Of a stretch of DNA of 64,000 nt, positions 40,925-48,719 are shown one piece after another. Made by a program: the position numbers and the translations under genes. Every line of letters begins with the position of its first letter. Position 1 is the stretch's first letter. The notes under the pieces were generated by a model. That model did not search any database and was not told the origin of the DNA. It saw only the letters and a list, made by a program, of their open reading frames with translations. Source of the DNA: Streptomyces viridiviolaceus (GTDB taxonomy: Bacteria > Actinomycetota > Actinomycetes > Streptomycetales > Streptomycetaceae). The stretch covers positions 124,001 to 188,000 of the forward strand of contig NZ_BMWA01000008.1 in the NCBI RefSeq assembly GCF_014650995.1, given 5' to 3'.

Positions 40925-41963
40925 CGCCGTCCGCCGCCGCGCTCAGGTAGGGCATCAGCTGTTCGGCCAGCGCGTCGCGGGAGTCTGCCTCCAGACCGGC
41001 GACCCCGGTGAGGTAGATGGCGTTCAGCAGCTGGTCGGTGGCGAGTTCGCCGCTCGTCGCCCGGTCCACGAAGGCGTCGATCAGGGAGGTGGCCCCGGCG
41101 TCCGGTTCCCCCAGGTGGGCGCGGACGATGTCGGTGAGCTGGGCCCGGTCGGGCCGGCGCAGCCTCAGCCGGACGCAGCGGCGCAGGAACGCGGGCGGGA
41201 ACTCCCGCTCGCCGTTGCTGGTCAGGACGACGAACGGGAAGGCACGGCAGCGCACCCGCCCGCGCCGGACGGTGACGGGTGTGTCGCCGCCGTCCGTCGC
41301 CACGGAGGCCGTGCCCTCGGCCGAGTGCCGGGCCGCCCGGACCAGTTCCGGGATCTCGTACTGGCCTTCCTCCAGGATGTTCAGCAAGTCGTTGGGCAGG
41401 TCCAGGTCGCTCTTGTCGATCTCGTCGACGAGCAGGACGCGGGGCCGCGCGTACGGGAGCAGGGCCGTGCCGAGCGGACCGAGCCGCAGGTGGTCCTCGA
41501 CGCCGCCGCCGGGGCCGGATCCGCCGTCCTCGGGCTCGGGGAGGCGGCCCTCGTGCCGTGCCGCCTGCCGGACGGCGTAGAGCCGGGACAGCGGGTCGTA
41601 CTGGTACAGGCCGTCGGCCAGGGTGCTGCGGCTGGTGATGTTCCAGCGCAGCACGGGCCCCAGCCGCAGCTCGCGTGCCACCGCGTACGCCAGCGAGGAC
41701 TTGCCCGTACCGGGCGGCCCGGTGACCAGCAACGGGCGGCGCAGGCACAGGGCGGCGTTGACGAGCTGCACGCTCTCCGGGGTGGCCACGTACGTCTGGG
41801 CGCGGTGGACGCGGTCCGGCGAGACGGCCGCCTCGTCGTCGGTGTCGTGCGGGGAGGGCAGCGGGGGCCCGCCGTCGAAGGCCCGCCACGGCGGTGGTTC
41901 GGGCAGCCGGTCGATGCCGTCGTGCGGCTCGCTGTCGCCGGTGTAGACGGACCAGTGCGGCAT
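40914..41963 (-). CDS. MoxR-family AAA+ ATPase
   Basis: 349 residues, ATG 41963. Walker A GPPGTGKSS lies near residue 80, Walker B VLLVDEIDKSD near 172, sensor 1 VLTSNGE near 240 and the Arg finger region FPPAFLRRC near 250. The active site appears complete. MoxR proteins are chaperone-like ATPases that remodel vWA-containing partners. It lies between a trypsin/VMAP gene (32-base gap upstream) and the giant SAV_2336-type gene (11-base overlap), so it is the central ATPase of this system. The insert GGSGPGGGVEDHLRLGPLG in the ATPase core is specific to this subfamily. Confidence 0.9.
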   Translation of the reverse strand: MPHWSVYTGDSEPHDGIDRLPEPPPWRAFDGGPPLPSPHDTDDEAAVSPDRVHRAQTYVATPESVQLVNAALCLRRPLLVTGPPGTGKSSLAYAVARELRLGPVLRWNITSRSTLADGLYQYDPLSRLYAVRQAARHEGRLPEPEDGGSGPGGGVEDHLRLGPLGTALLPYARPRVLLVDEIDKSDLDLPNDLLNILEEGQYEIPELVRAARHSAEGTASVATDGGDTPVTVRRGRVRCRAFPFVVLTSNGEREFPPAFLRRCVRLRLRRPDRAQLTDIVRAHLGEPDAGATSLIDAFVDRATSGELATDQLLNAIYLTGVAGLEADSRDALAEQLMPYLSAAADGDGL

Positions 41964-41995
41964 CTTGAGGTCTCCGGGTGTCGAGAGGGCGGTGG

Positions 41996-43681
41996 TCAGG
42001 CCACGGGGCACTGGAGGTGGACGGCGCCGCCGTGCGGCTCGGTGAAGCAGCGGGGGTCGTCCCACAGCAGCTGGATGTCCCGCGCCCAGTGGCCGTCCTC
42101 CGTGTCGGCCTCCTCCCGCAGGTCCATCACGGCGCGCGGCAGTTGGGCGGGCGGCACCCGGCTCACGTGCGCGTCGAGCGCGTCGAGGAACGCCGTGCCC
42201 GGGCAGTCGCCGGCGTCCGCGGCGGCCCCGTGGGTGTCCGCGCAGCCGCCGCGTGACCACACGATCACCGGGGCCGGTGCGGTGAGCGACACCTCGAAGT
42301 GCGGGCGGGCCCGGGCCGTGTGCGGGGCGGCGGCGAAACCGGCCAGGCACGCCTCGGACCGACGCAGCGCGAGCCGCAGTTTCCGGGGGTCCTCCGGGCA
42401 GCCGCACTCCACGCGGTGCAGCCGGGCGGCGGCGCGGGTGTCCAGCCGGTTCCAGGCGCGGGTCAGGACGTGCCGGGTGCCGGCCTTGCGGCGGGCGTGG
42501 TCGGTGACGACGACCGGGTAGACGCAGCCGAGCGGCGTCTCGTCGTCGGGGGAGCTGGGCCAGCGGTCGACGGGCCAGTCGAGCCAGTCCCGGGGCAGGG
42601 AGAAGGCGATCAACTCCTGTGTGCCGGGGGTCAGATGGCGGAACGCCGCTTCGATCCGGTCCTGCACGTGGGGCCGCAGCCGCGCCTGGGGGACCGTGTC
42701 CGAACCGACCGGATGACGCCGCCCGCCGCTGTACGCCGACACCTCCACGCGGATCAGGCCCTGGCCGGCGCCGCTGGGCGCCAGCTCGACGAGGATCGGC
42801 GACCAGTCGGGCGCGGCCGCCTCGACGGGGGCGCGCAGCAGGGACTCCAGCCGGTCGGCGAACCGGGCGACGGTGGCCGTTGCGCGCGCGTCGAGTTCGC
42901 ACAGCACGAACAGCGCCGCCGACCGCAGCGAGTCGAAGCCGTCCGGCGGCGGCAGTGGGTCGAGCGGGTCGGCCGCGGCGGTGTACAGCCGCACCGGGTC
43001 GCAGTCCAGCCCCGCCCGGACCGCCTTCTCGACCAGCTCGCGCAGCCGGGCGCGCTGGGCCGCCGCGTGCGCGGAGGCGGGTACGAGGCTCTCCAGGTCG
43101 GGCCAGTAACGGACCATGACCCGGGTCGGCATCATCCGCCCGTTGCGCACCCCCTTGGCCCCCGCCGCCGCCGTGACCATGCCGACCACCTCACCGGTGT
43201 CGGCCAGGGTGACCGCGGCGCCGCTGTAGCCGCGGGCGAGCGGCTGGCCGTCGGTCTGCCAGGCCTCCAGCTGGGTCCACTCGTTCTTGATCAGCTGCGG
43301 GCCCGTGGTGCGGTACTCGGCGAGCGCGCCCTCGTCGAAGCCGGCCGGGAAGCCGTACACGACCAGCCTGCGGGGCGGTTCGCCGTGTGCCGCGTCGGCA
43401 GGGGCCAAGGCGGCCGGCTCGATCTCGACCGCGTCCCGCAGCTCCAGCACGGCCAGGTCGCCCGGGTCGGTGGCGCCGCCGGCCCAGCCGCCGTGGGCGA
43501 CGATCCGGGCGGGCACCGATGGCAGGCCCGGGCGTTCGGTGAACGTCACCATCAGCGGTTCCCGGTCGCCGTCGCGCACGACGTGGGCGCAGGTCAGCAC
43601 CTTGTCGGGGGTGACCAGGAAGCCCGCTCCGGCGATCCTGCCCCCGCACTCGATCCGGGCGTGCCAGGCAGCGCTGATCAC
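41996..43681 (-). CDS. Trypsin-like serine protease fused to a VMAP-C-like domain
   Basis: 561 residues, ATG 43681 overlapping the upstream gene's stop (ATGA). Residues 1-200 are a cytoplasmic trypsin-like domain without signal peptide: His in LTCAHVV near 32, Asp in DPGDLAVLEL near 74, Ser in RGYSGAAV near 152, so the triad is intact. A helical spacer (about 205-290) leads to a C-terminal region (about 300-561) with LVELAPSGAGQGLIRVEVSAY, FSLPRDWLDWPVDRW, and a WDDPRCF ending, matching the VMAP-C domain found with MoxR ATPases. The protease is probably the effector or is activated by MoxR-driven assembly, cleaving a cellular or invader protein. The substrate is unknown. Confidence 0.85.
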   Translation of the reverse strand: MISAAWHARIECGGRIAGAGFLVTPDKVLTCAHVVRDGDREPLMVTFTERPGLPSVPARIVAHGGWAGGATDPGDLAVLELRDAVEIEPAALAPADAAHGEPPRRLVVYGFPAGFDEGALAEYRTTGPQLIKNEWTQLEAWQTDGQPLARGYSGAAVTLADTGEVVGMVTAAAGAKGVRNGRMMPTRVMVRYWPDLESLVPASAHAAAQRARLRELVEKAVRAGLDCDPVRLYTAAADPLDPLPPPDGFDSLRSAALFVLCELDARATATVARFADRLESLLRAPVEAAAPDWSPILVELAPSGAGQGLIRVEVSAYSGGRRHPVGSDTVPQARLRPHVQDRIEAAFRHLTPGTQELIAFSLPRDWLDWPVDRWPSSPDDETPLGCVYPVVVTDHARRKAGTRHVLTRAWNRLDTRAAARLHRVECGCPEDPRKLRLALRRSEACLAGFAAAPHTARARPHFEVSLTAPAPVIVWSRGGCADTHGAAADAGDCPGTAFLDALDAHVSRVPPAQLPRAVMDLREEADTEDGHWARDIQLLWDDPRCFTEPHGGAVHLQCPVA

Positions 43682-44616
43682 GGCCGGCCGGCGGCTCCCG
43701 GGTCCGCCTGGATCTCCGGGCCTTCCTGGACACCCGGGGCGGCGTGGGGCCGAGGGTCGGCCCGGGGCCCCGGGGGCAGGTCGGGCTCGGGGTTCGCATG
43801 TGCTCCTGGGTTCAGGTGCGCGCGGGAGTCGGTGTGTGCTCCTGCGTTCAGGTGCGTGCCGGGGTTGTGGTGTGCTCCGGGGTCCGGCTGCGTGCCGGGG
43901 TTCGCATGAGCTGCCGGGTTCAGCTGCGTGCCGGGGGTCATGTGTGCTCCCGGGTTCAGCTGCGTGCCGGGGGTCATGTGTGCTCCCGGGTTCAGCTCCG
44001 TGCCGGGGCTCGTGTGTCCTCCCGGGTTCAGGTGCGCGCCCGGGGCGGTGTGCGCGCCCGGGTTGGCACGCGACCCCGGGTTGGCGCGCGGCCCCGGATC
44101 GGCACGCGGTCCCGGGGCCACCTGCGCTCCCGGATTCGCCTGCGTCCCCGGGTCCCCGTGCGTGCCCGGGTTCGCCTGTGCCGCCGCGTTCCCGTGGGGT
44201 CCCGGGCCTCCGTCGGCTCCTGGATTCGGGTGTGCGCCCGGAAGCGCGTGCGTCCCCGGTTGCGCCGGGATCGTCGGGCCGGCGGCCCCTTCCGTCCGGT
44301 CCGCACCCGGTGACCAGCTCAGCTTCACCACGAGATGGCCCTCCGCCGAACCCTTGGCGATGACCGCCCCCGCCTCCGCGGTCAGCTTGACCCCGAACTC
44401 CAGCTCCACGGAGTCGGGTCGGAGCGAGCCGTCCCTGAAGACCCGCAGCGCGGACTGCGCCGCCGCGCGCACCCCTTCCAGGGCACCCTCGAAGCTGCGC
44501 GCCGTCCGGGCCGGTGCGTCGTCGCGCGAGACCAGACGGGAGCCGGAATCGTCCTCGACGGCCTCAACCACCACATGGGCGCCGTCCTCGGTCGTGAACT
44601 GCACCAGCCCGTCCAT
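43678..44616 (-). CDS. Trypco1-like (CU044_2847 family) protein with a hexapeptide-repeat tail
   Basis: 312 residues from ATG 44616 (a start at 44682 would add 22). Residues 1-105 form the small beta-rich trypsin-co-occurring domain: VQFTTEDGAHVVVEAVEDD, FEGALEGVRAAAQSAL, VELEFGVKLTAEAGAVIAKGSAEGHLVVKLSW. From about 118 to 300 the chain is a degenerate hexapeptide repeat, x-x-P-G-x-x, with units such as LNPGAH, MTPGTQ, ANPGTQ, LNPGGH. The domain is known to accompany trypsin/VMAP genes, where it is thought to regulate the protease. The repeat tail is unusual and could be a flexible or self-associating scaffold. It is the first gene of the four-gene operon. Confidence 0.82.
   Translation of the reverse strand: MDGLVQFTTEDGAHVVVEAVEDDSGSRLVSRDDAPARTARSFEGALEGVRAAAQSALRVFRDGSLRPDSVELEFGVKLTAEAGAVIAKGSAEGHLVVKLSWSPGADRTEGAAGPTIPAQPGTHALPGAHPNPGADGGPGPHGNAAAQANPGTHGDPGTQANPGAQVAPGPRADPGPRANPGSRANPGAHTAPGAHLNPGGHTSPGTELNPGAHMTPGTQLNPGAHMTPGTQLNPAAHANPGTQPDPGAHHNPGTHLNAGAHTDSRAHLNPGAHANPEPDLPPGPRADPRPHAAPGVQEGPEIQADPGAAGRP
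43720..44265 (-). repeat. Coding minisatellite, 18/36-bp period
   Basis: Encodes the Pro-Gly hexapeptide tail of the Trypco1-like protein. The period is 18 bp and adjacent pairs form 36-bp units; one 36-bp unit around 43915-43990 is duplicated without mismatch, indicating recent slippage. Confidence 0.85.
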
Positions 44617-44721
44617 GGCGCCACTCGCTCCCCGTGCCTGTTCCTGTGCGGAACGCCATTGTGACGGACGGTGCTCGGCCATGTCCCGTGTTCCGGCGTC
44701 GGCCCGTCGCGCGCCTGGCGG

Positions 44722-44748
44722 AAACCCGCCAGGGCAGCAACCCGCCAG
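44722..44748 (-). promoter_or_regulatory. Two direct repeats upstream of the MoxR-VMAP operon
   Basis: CCTGGCGGGTT (minus strand) occurs at 44748-44738 and 44732-44722, perfect over 11 bases with a 16-base period. An inverted copy CCTGGCGG lies at 44713-44720 on the plus strand. They stand about 106 bases before the operon's first start, just downstream of TTGACG (44757-44752), a possible -35. Tandem direct repeats are the usual target form of SARP-type regulators. Confidence 0.5.
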
Positions 44749-44785
44749 GTTCCGTCAACTCCCCTGCAACACAAGCCCCCTGACA

Positions 44786-44809
44786 CTCTTCGCAGCACTC
44801 TACGAAGAG
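44786..44809 (+). promoter_or_regulatory. Inverted repeat in the leader of the subtilase gene
   Basis: CTCTTCG (44786-44792) and CGAAGAG (44803-44809) flank a 10-base loop directly before the start codon at 44818. The 3' arm contains the GAAGAGAGG ribosome-binding sequence, so folding could hide it. Confidence 0.4.
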
Positions 44810-44817
44810 AGGCGTGG

Positions 44818-47800
44818 ATGAGCAGCTCACTTGTCAGACGCGGGGCGACCCTCCTGTCGGCCGGGGTTGTGATGGCACTGTTGCCGGCCGGTCCGGCACC
44901 GGCGGCCGGGGCACCCGAGGGCGAGGCGCCCACCGCGACCGCCGCAGCCCGTACCGTCACCCTCGTCACCGGCGACCGCGTGACCGTCACGGACCTGGGC
45001 GGCGGGAAGAAGACCGTCACCGTCGAGCGGCCGCGGGGCGCCACCGGCGCCGTGCGCACGCAGGCGGCGAACGGCGGGATCAGCGTCGTACCGGACGAGG
45101 CCCTTCCCTACCTGCGCGACGGCAGCCTCGACGAACGGCTCTTCGACGTCGGGGAGTTGCTCCGCCAGGGGCTCGCCGACGCCGAGACCGGCGAGCTGCC
45201 GCTCATCGTGACGTACGAGAAGGACGCGCGGGCCGTCACCCCGCGGGGCACCGAGCGGACGCGGGCGCTGCCCAGCGTCCGCGGCGCCGCCGTCGAGGCG
45301 GACAAGGGGCGCACCTTCTGGCAGGCGTTCACCCGGCAGGGCGGCATCGACGGCGTCTGGCTCGACGGACGGGTCAGCGCCGACATGGCCGAGAGCAACG
45401 CACAGATCGGCACGCCCGAGGCGTGGCAGGCCGGGCTGACCGGCAAGGGGGTCACCGTCGCCGTCCTCGACTCGGGCGTGGACGCCGGTCATCCCGACCT
45501 CGACGGCCGGATCGCGCAGAGCCGGAGCTTCATCGCGGGCGAGGAGGTGACCGACCGTCACGGGCACGGCACGCACGTCACCTCCACCGTCGGCGGCAGC
45601 GGGGCCGCGTCCGAGGGCAAGGAGAAGGGCGTCGCGCCCGGTGCCACGCTCGCCGTCGGCAAGGTCCTGAACGACCAGGGATCGGGCAGCGAGTCGGAGA
45701 TCATCGCCGGCATGGAGTGGGCCGCCCGGGACGTGGGCGCCGACATCGTCTCGATGAGCCTCGGCTCGACCGAGCCCAGCGACGGCACCGATCCGATGGC
45801 GCAGGCCGTGAACACCCTGTCCCGCGAGACCGGCGCACTGTTCGTCGTCGCCGCGGGCAACACCGGCGCGCCGTCCTCCATAGGCTCGCCCGGCGCCGCC
45901 GACGCCGCCCTCACCGTGGGGGCCGTCGACTCCGCGGACGAGGCCGCCTGGTTCACCAGCGCCGGCCCCCGCTACGGGGACAACGCGCTCAAGCCCGACC
46001 TGTCCGCGCCCGGCGTCGGCGTCCTCGCCGCCCGCTCCCGGCTCAGCGCGGGCAGCGGCGACTACACCTCCATGGACGGTACGTCGATGGCGACTCCGCA
46101 CGTCGCCGGAGTGGCCGCCCTGCTCGCCGAGAAGCACCCCGACTGGACCGGCGCGCAGCTCAAGGACGCGCTGATGTCCACGTCGAAGCAGCTCGACGCC
46201 TCCGCCTACCGGCTGGGCGCGGGCCGGGTCAGCGTGCCGGAGGCCATCGGCGCGAAGGTCACCGCCACGGGCAGTGCCGACCTGGGCTTCCACTCCTGGC
46301 CGTACGACGGCAACAAGCCGGTCACCCGGACCGTCACCTACACCAACTCCTCCGAGACGGACGTCGAGTTGGGCCTGTCCGTGCAGGGTGCCGCCGAGGG
46401 TGTCGCCACCCTCGCCGACAGCACGCTGACCGTGCCCGCCCACGGCACCGCCTCGACGACCGTGACCGGCGACGGCACCAAGGCGCCCGTGGGCACGACG
46501 AGCGGGCGGATCGTCGCCTCGGCCGACGGCACCCCCGTCGCGCACACGGCGTTCGGCCTGGTCAAGGAGGAGGAGCGGTACACGCTCACCGTGCACGTCA
46601 AGGACCGGGCGGGCACGGCCACCCCCGCCGACCTGGTGGTGCAGCAGCTCGCCGAGGGCGTGGACCCCTTCCCGGCGCACGTCGGCGACTCCGGCACCCT
46701 GAAGCTGCGGCTGACGCCCGGGACGTACAGCCTGACCTCCTTCCTCGACGTGCGCGGCAGCCACGGCGCCGACTCGCTCGGGCTCGGCTTCCTCGCGGCG
46801 CCCGAGGTCGTCCTCGACCGGGACCGCGAGATCACCCTCGACGGCCGGACACTGCGCGAGATCGGCGCGGACGTCGACCGGCGCACCGAGACCCGGCAGC
46901 TGATCATGGAGTACGACCGCAGCGGAGGCGGCTCCGACCTGTTCGGCGCGGCCCAGGTGCCCCTGACGTACGACAGCGTCTTCGCCGCGCCCACCGGGAA
47001 GGTCACCGAGGGGGACTTCGAGTACCGGACCGTGTGGCGGCTCGGCAAGCCGCTGCTGGAGGTCAAGGGCATCGGCGAGGCCGTGGTCCAGTCGGGCGGC
47101 ACCCTGATCGAGGGCCGCAGCCGGCTGCCGCTGGTCGACGTCGGCGACGGCCCGTTCACCGGGGTGGAGGGCAAGGCGGTCCTCGCCCGGCTCACCGGGG
47201 GCACCGAACCGGCCGCCCTCGCCCAGGCGGCCCAGGAGGCGGGGGCGAAGGCCCTGTTCGTGACGGACGACGCGCCCGGCCGGCTGATGCGGTGGTGGGG
47301 CAGGGACGACAACGCCGACCGGCCGCTGCAGATCGCCACGGTCTCCGCCGCCGACGCGGCCCGGCTGCGCACGGCCGGGCGGGTCGACATGACCGGCACG
47401 CGCAACACGCCCTACGTCTACGACCTCTCGGAGGGACACCGCGGCGCGGTTCCCGACCGGGACCTGACCTACGAGCCCGGCAGGCGTGACCTGGCCGCCG
47501 TGCACACGAAGTACCACGGCGGCGAACCGTCGAGCGGCGGCGAGTTCCGGTACTCGATCACCGACACCTTCCCCATCGGCCTCGGCTTCAAGGAGCGGAT
47601 CGACTACCCCGTCGAGCGGACCGAGTACGTGTCGACCGGGCCCGGTCAGCTGTGGCACGAGTCCGTGGACTCCGCCGGCGGCGCGCTGGAGGAGCGCGGC
47701 GGGCTGGTCCGGTACGAGGGCGGCTCGAGCCAGGAGCTGAACTGGTTCAAGCCCGTGTGGCACCCGTGGCTCGGCACCGGGCTCGGCTGGGGCCAGCAGC

Positions 47801-48435
47801 GGGCCGGCGACCAGCTCAAGTTCAACGCCCCCGGCTGGGGCGACTCCGGGCCCGACCACACCGGCTTCGGCGACGTGTGGAGCGAGGACAGCGGCATGTC
47901 CCAGACCACGGCGGTCTATCTGGACGGCGACCTGGTCGACGACGGCCCGAGTTCCGCCGCCTACGTGTGGGACGCACCCGCCGACGAGCACACGTACGAG
48001 CTCGTCACCGACACCGCGCTCGACGCCGACCGCTGGAGGCTCGGCACCGAGGGCCACGCCGAGTGGACCTTCCGGTCGGCCGCCACACCCGAGGACCGCT
48101 GGACCTACCTCCCGCTGATCAACCTCTCCTTCGACATCGACACCGACCTCGCGGGCGACGTGCGCGGCGGCCGGAAGATGCCGGTCGGGATCGGCGCGGA
48201 GTACGTCGTGGGCGCCCCGGACACCGGGACCATCGGCGGCGGCAAGCTCGAAGTGTCCTACGACGACGGCGAGTCGTGGCAGCCGGTGAAGCTGCGCGAC
48301 GGTGACGGGGCGTCCTGGCGCGGGACGCTGACCGTGCCCCGCGACGCCGAGCACGTCTCCCTGCGGGCCTCGGCCCGCGACGACCGGGGCGGCTCGGTCA
48401 CGCAGGAGATCATCCGGGCCGTGGGCGTCCGGTAG
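44818..48435 (+). CDS. Large secreted S8 subtilisin-like serine protease
   Basis: 1205 residues from ATG 44818, with GAGAGG upstream; frames starting earlier are extensions. A Sec signal (about 1-35) precedes an inhibitor-like propeptide. The catalytic domain spans about 205-480: Asp in VAVLDSGVDAGHPDLDG near 217, His in DRHGHGTHVTST near 248, oxyanion region VVAAGNTG near 345, Ser in YTSMDGTSMATPHVAG near 421. About 700 residues of beta-rich C-terminal domains follow, including a PA-like insertion (EGKAVLARLTGG) and no LPxTG signal. Such large subtilases are released and may act on wall or matrix proteins. It is divergent from the MoxR-VMAP operon and ends at a strong terminator. Confidence 0.93.
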   Translation: MSSSLVRRGATLLSAGVVMALLPAGPAPAAGAPEGEAPTATAAARTVTLVTGDRVTVTDLGGGKKTVTVERPRGATGAVRTQAANGGISVVPDEALPYLRDGSLDERLFDVGELLRQGLADAETGELPLIVTYEKDARAVTPRGTERTRALPSVRGAAVEADKGRTFWQAFTRQGGIDGVWLDGRVSADMAESNAQIGTPEAWQAGLTGKGVTVAVLDSGVDAGHPDLDGRIAQSRSFIAGEEVTDRHGHGTHVTSTVGGSGAASEGKEKGVAPGATLAVGKVLNDQGSGSESEIIAGMEWAARDVGADIVSMSLGSTEPSDGTDPMAQAVNTLSRETGALFVVAAGNTGAPSSIGSPGAADAALTVGAVDSADEAAWFTSAGPRYGDNALKPDLSAPGVGVLAARSRLSAGSGDYTSMDGTSMATPHVAGVAALLAEKHPDWTGAQLKDALMSTSKQLDASAYRLGAGRVSVPEAIGAKVTATGSADLGFHSWPYDGNKPVTRTVTYTNSSETDVELGLSVQGAAEGVATLADSTLTVPAHGTASTTVTGDGTKAPVGTTSGRIVASADGTPVAHTAFGLVKEEERYTLTVHVKDRAGTATPADLVVQQLAEGVDPFPAHVGDSGTLKLRLTPGTYSLTSFLDVRGSHGADSLGLGFLAAPEVVLDRDREITLDGRTLREIGADVDRRTETRQLIMEYDRSGGGSDLFGAAQVPLTYDSVFAAPTGKVTEGDFEYRTVWRLGKPLLEVKGIGEAVVQSGGTLIEGRSRLPLVDVGDGPFTGVEGKAVLARLTGGTEPAALAQAAQEAGAKALFVTDDAPGRLMRWWGRDDNADRPLQIATVSAADAARLRTAGRVDMTGTRNTPYVYDLSEGHRGAVPDRDLTYEPGRRDLAAVHTKYHGGEPSSGGEFRYSITDTFPIGLGFKERIDYPVERTEYVSTGPGQLWHESVDSAGGALEERGGLVRYEGGSSQELNWFKPVWHPWLGTGLGWGQQRAGDQLKFNAPGWGDSGPDHTGFGDVWSEDSGMSQTTAVYLDGDLVDDGPSSAAYVWDAPADEHTYELVTDTALDADRWRLGTEGHAEWTFRSAATPEDRWTYLPLINLSFDIDTDLAGDVRGGRKMPVGIGAEYVVGAPDTGTIGGGKLEVSYDDGESWQPVKLRDGDGASWRGTLTVPRDAEHVSLRASARDDRGGSVTQEIIRAVGVR

Positions 48436-48441
48436 CACGCG

Positions 48442-48480
48442 GACGGCGCCGCCTCCCTGGGACGGGGAGGCGGCGCCGTC
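48442..48480 (+). terminator. Terminator after the subtilase gene
   Basis: GACGGCGCCGCCTCCC (48442-48457) pairs perfectly with the arm at 48465-48480 around a 7-base loop, and pyrimidine-rich TCTTCTCTC follows. Confidence 0.95.
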
Positions 48481-48496
48481 GTCTTCTCTCGGACCG

Positions 48497-48556
48497 TCAG
48501 ACCAGCCAGCCGACGAAGTGGACGATGCCGGCGAGGATGTCGGTGAGAAGGTTCAT
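48497..48556 (-). CDS. 19-residue hydrophobic peptide
   Basis: A complete tiny frame: ATG 48556, stop at 48497, product MNLLTDILAGIVHFVGWLV. AAGGAG lies 10 bases upstream of the start, one of the best ribosome-binding sites in the window, which is the main support that it is translated. The peptide is almost wholly hydrophobic with an Asp and a central His, so it should insert in, or lie on, a membrane as a short helix. It could be a type I-toxin-like or phenol-soluble-modulin-like peptide, or a regulatory leader; I do not recognise a named family. The subtilase terminator faces it from the other side. Confidence 0.6.
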   Translation of the reverse strand: MNLLTDILAGIVHFVGWLV

Positions 48557-48687
48557 GATCGTGCTTTCTCCTTGCGTGTTGCCTGTGTGGGACCTGCGCG
48601 GCAACTACGGTCTGCAGCCCGTCGCTTGCGCACCGTAAGTATCCCGGGCCGCGCGTGCCACGGTCGATCTCAGGAGCGACGATCACC

Positions 48688-48701
48688 TGTTCCAGGGAAC
48701 A
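48688..48701. promoter_or_regulatory. Palindrome TGTTCC-AG-GGAACA
   Basis: A 14-bp dyad, with a further TGTTC at 48712-48716 forming a second inverted pair with GAACA. It lies between the carboxyltransferase stop (48720) and the small peptide gene, about 130 bases upstream of the peptide start. It may be an operator for the peptide gene or part of the upstream transcript's end. Confidence 0.4.
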
Positions 48702-48719
48702 ACTGCTCCCCTGTTCGGA

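Noticed and set aside
39132..42521. 1129-residue open frame on the plus strand opposite the MoxR region
   Set aside because: It crosses two well-supported minus-strand genes and has a Ser/Arg/Ala-rich composition with no recognisable motif.
43720..44265. Collagen Gly-X-Y domain
   Set aside because: The Gly spacing is six, with Pro-Gly pairs, not every third residue, so a collagen triple helix is not expected.
44827..48438. 1203-residue open frame on the minus strand opposite the subtilase gene
   Set aside because: It is antisense to a clear S8 protease with intact catalytic triad; the translated product has low-complexity composition typical of antisense frames.
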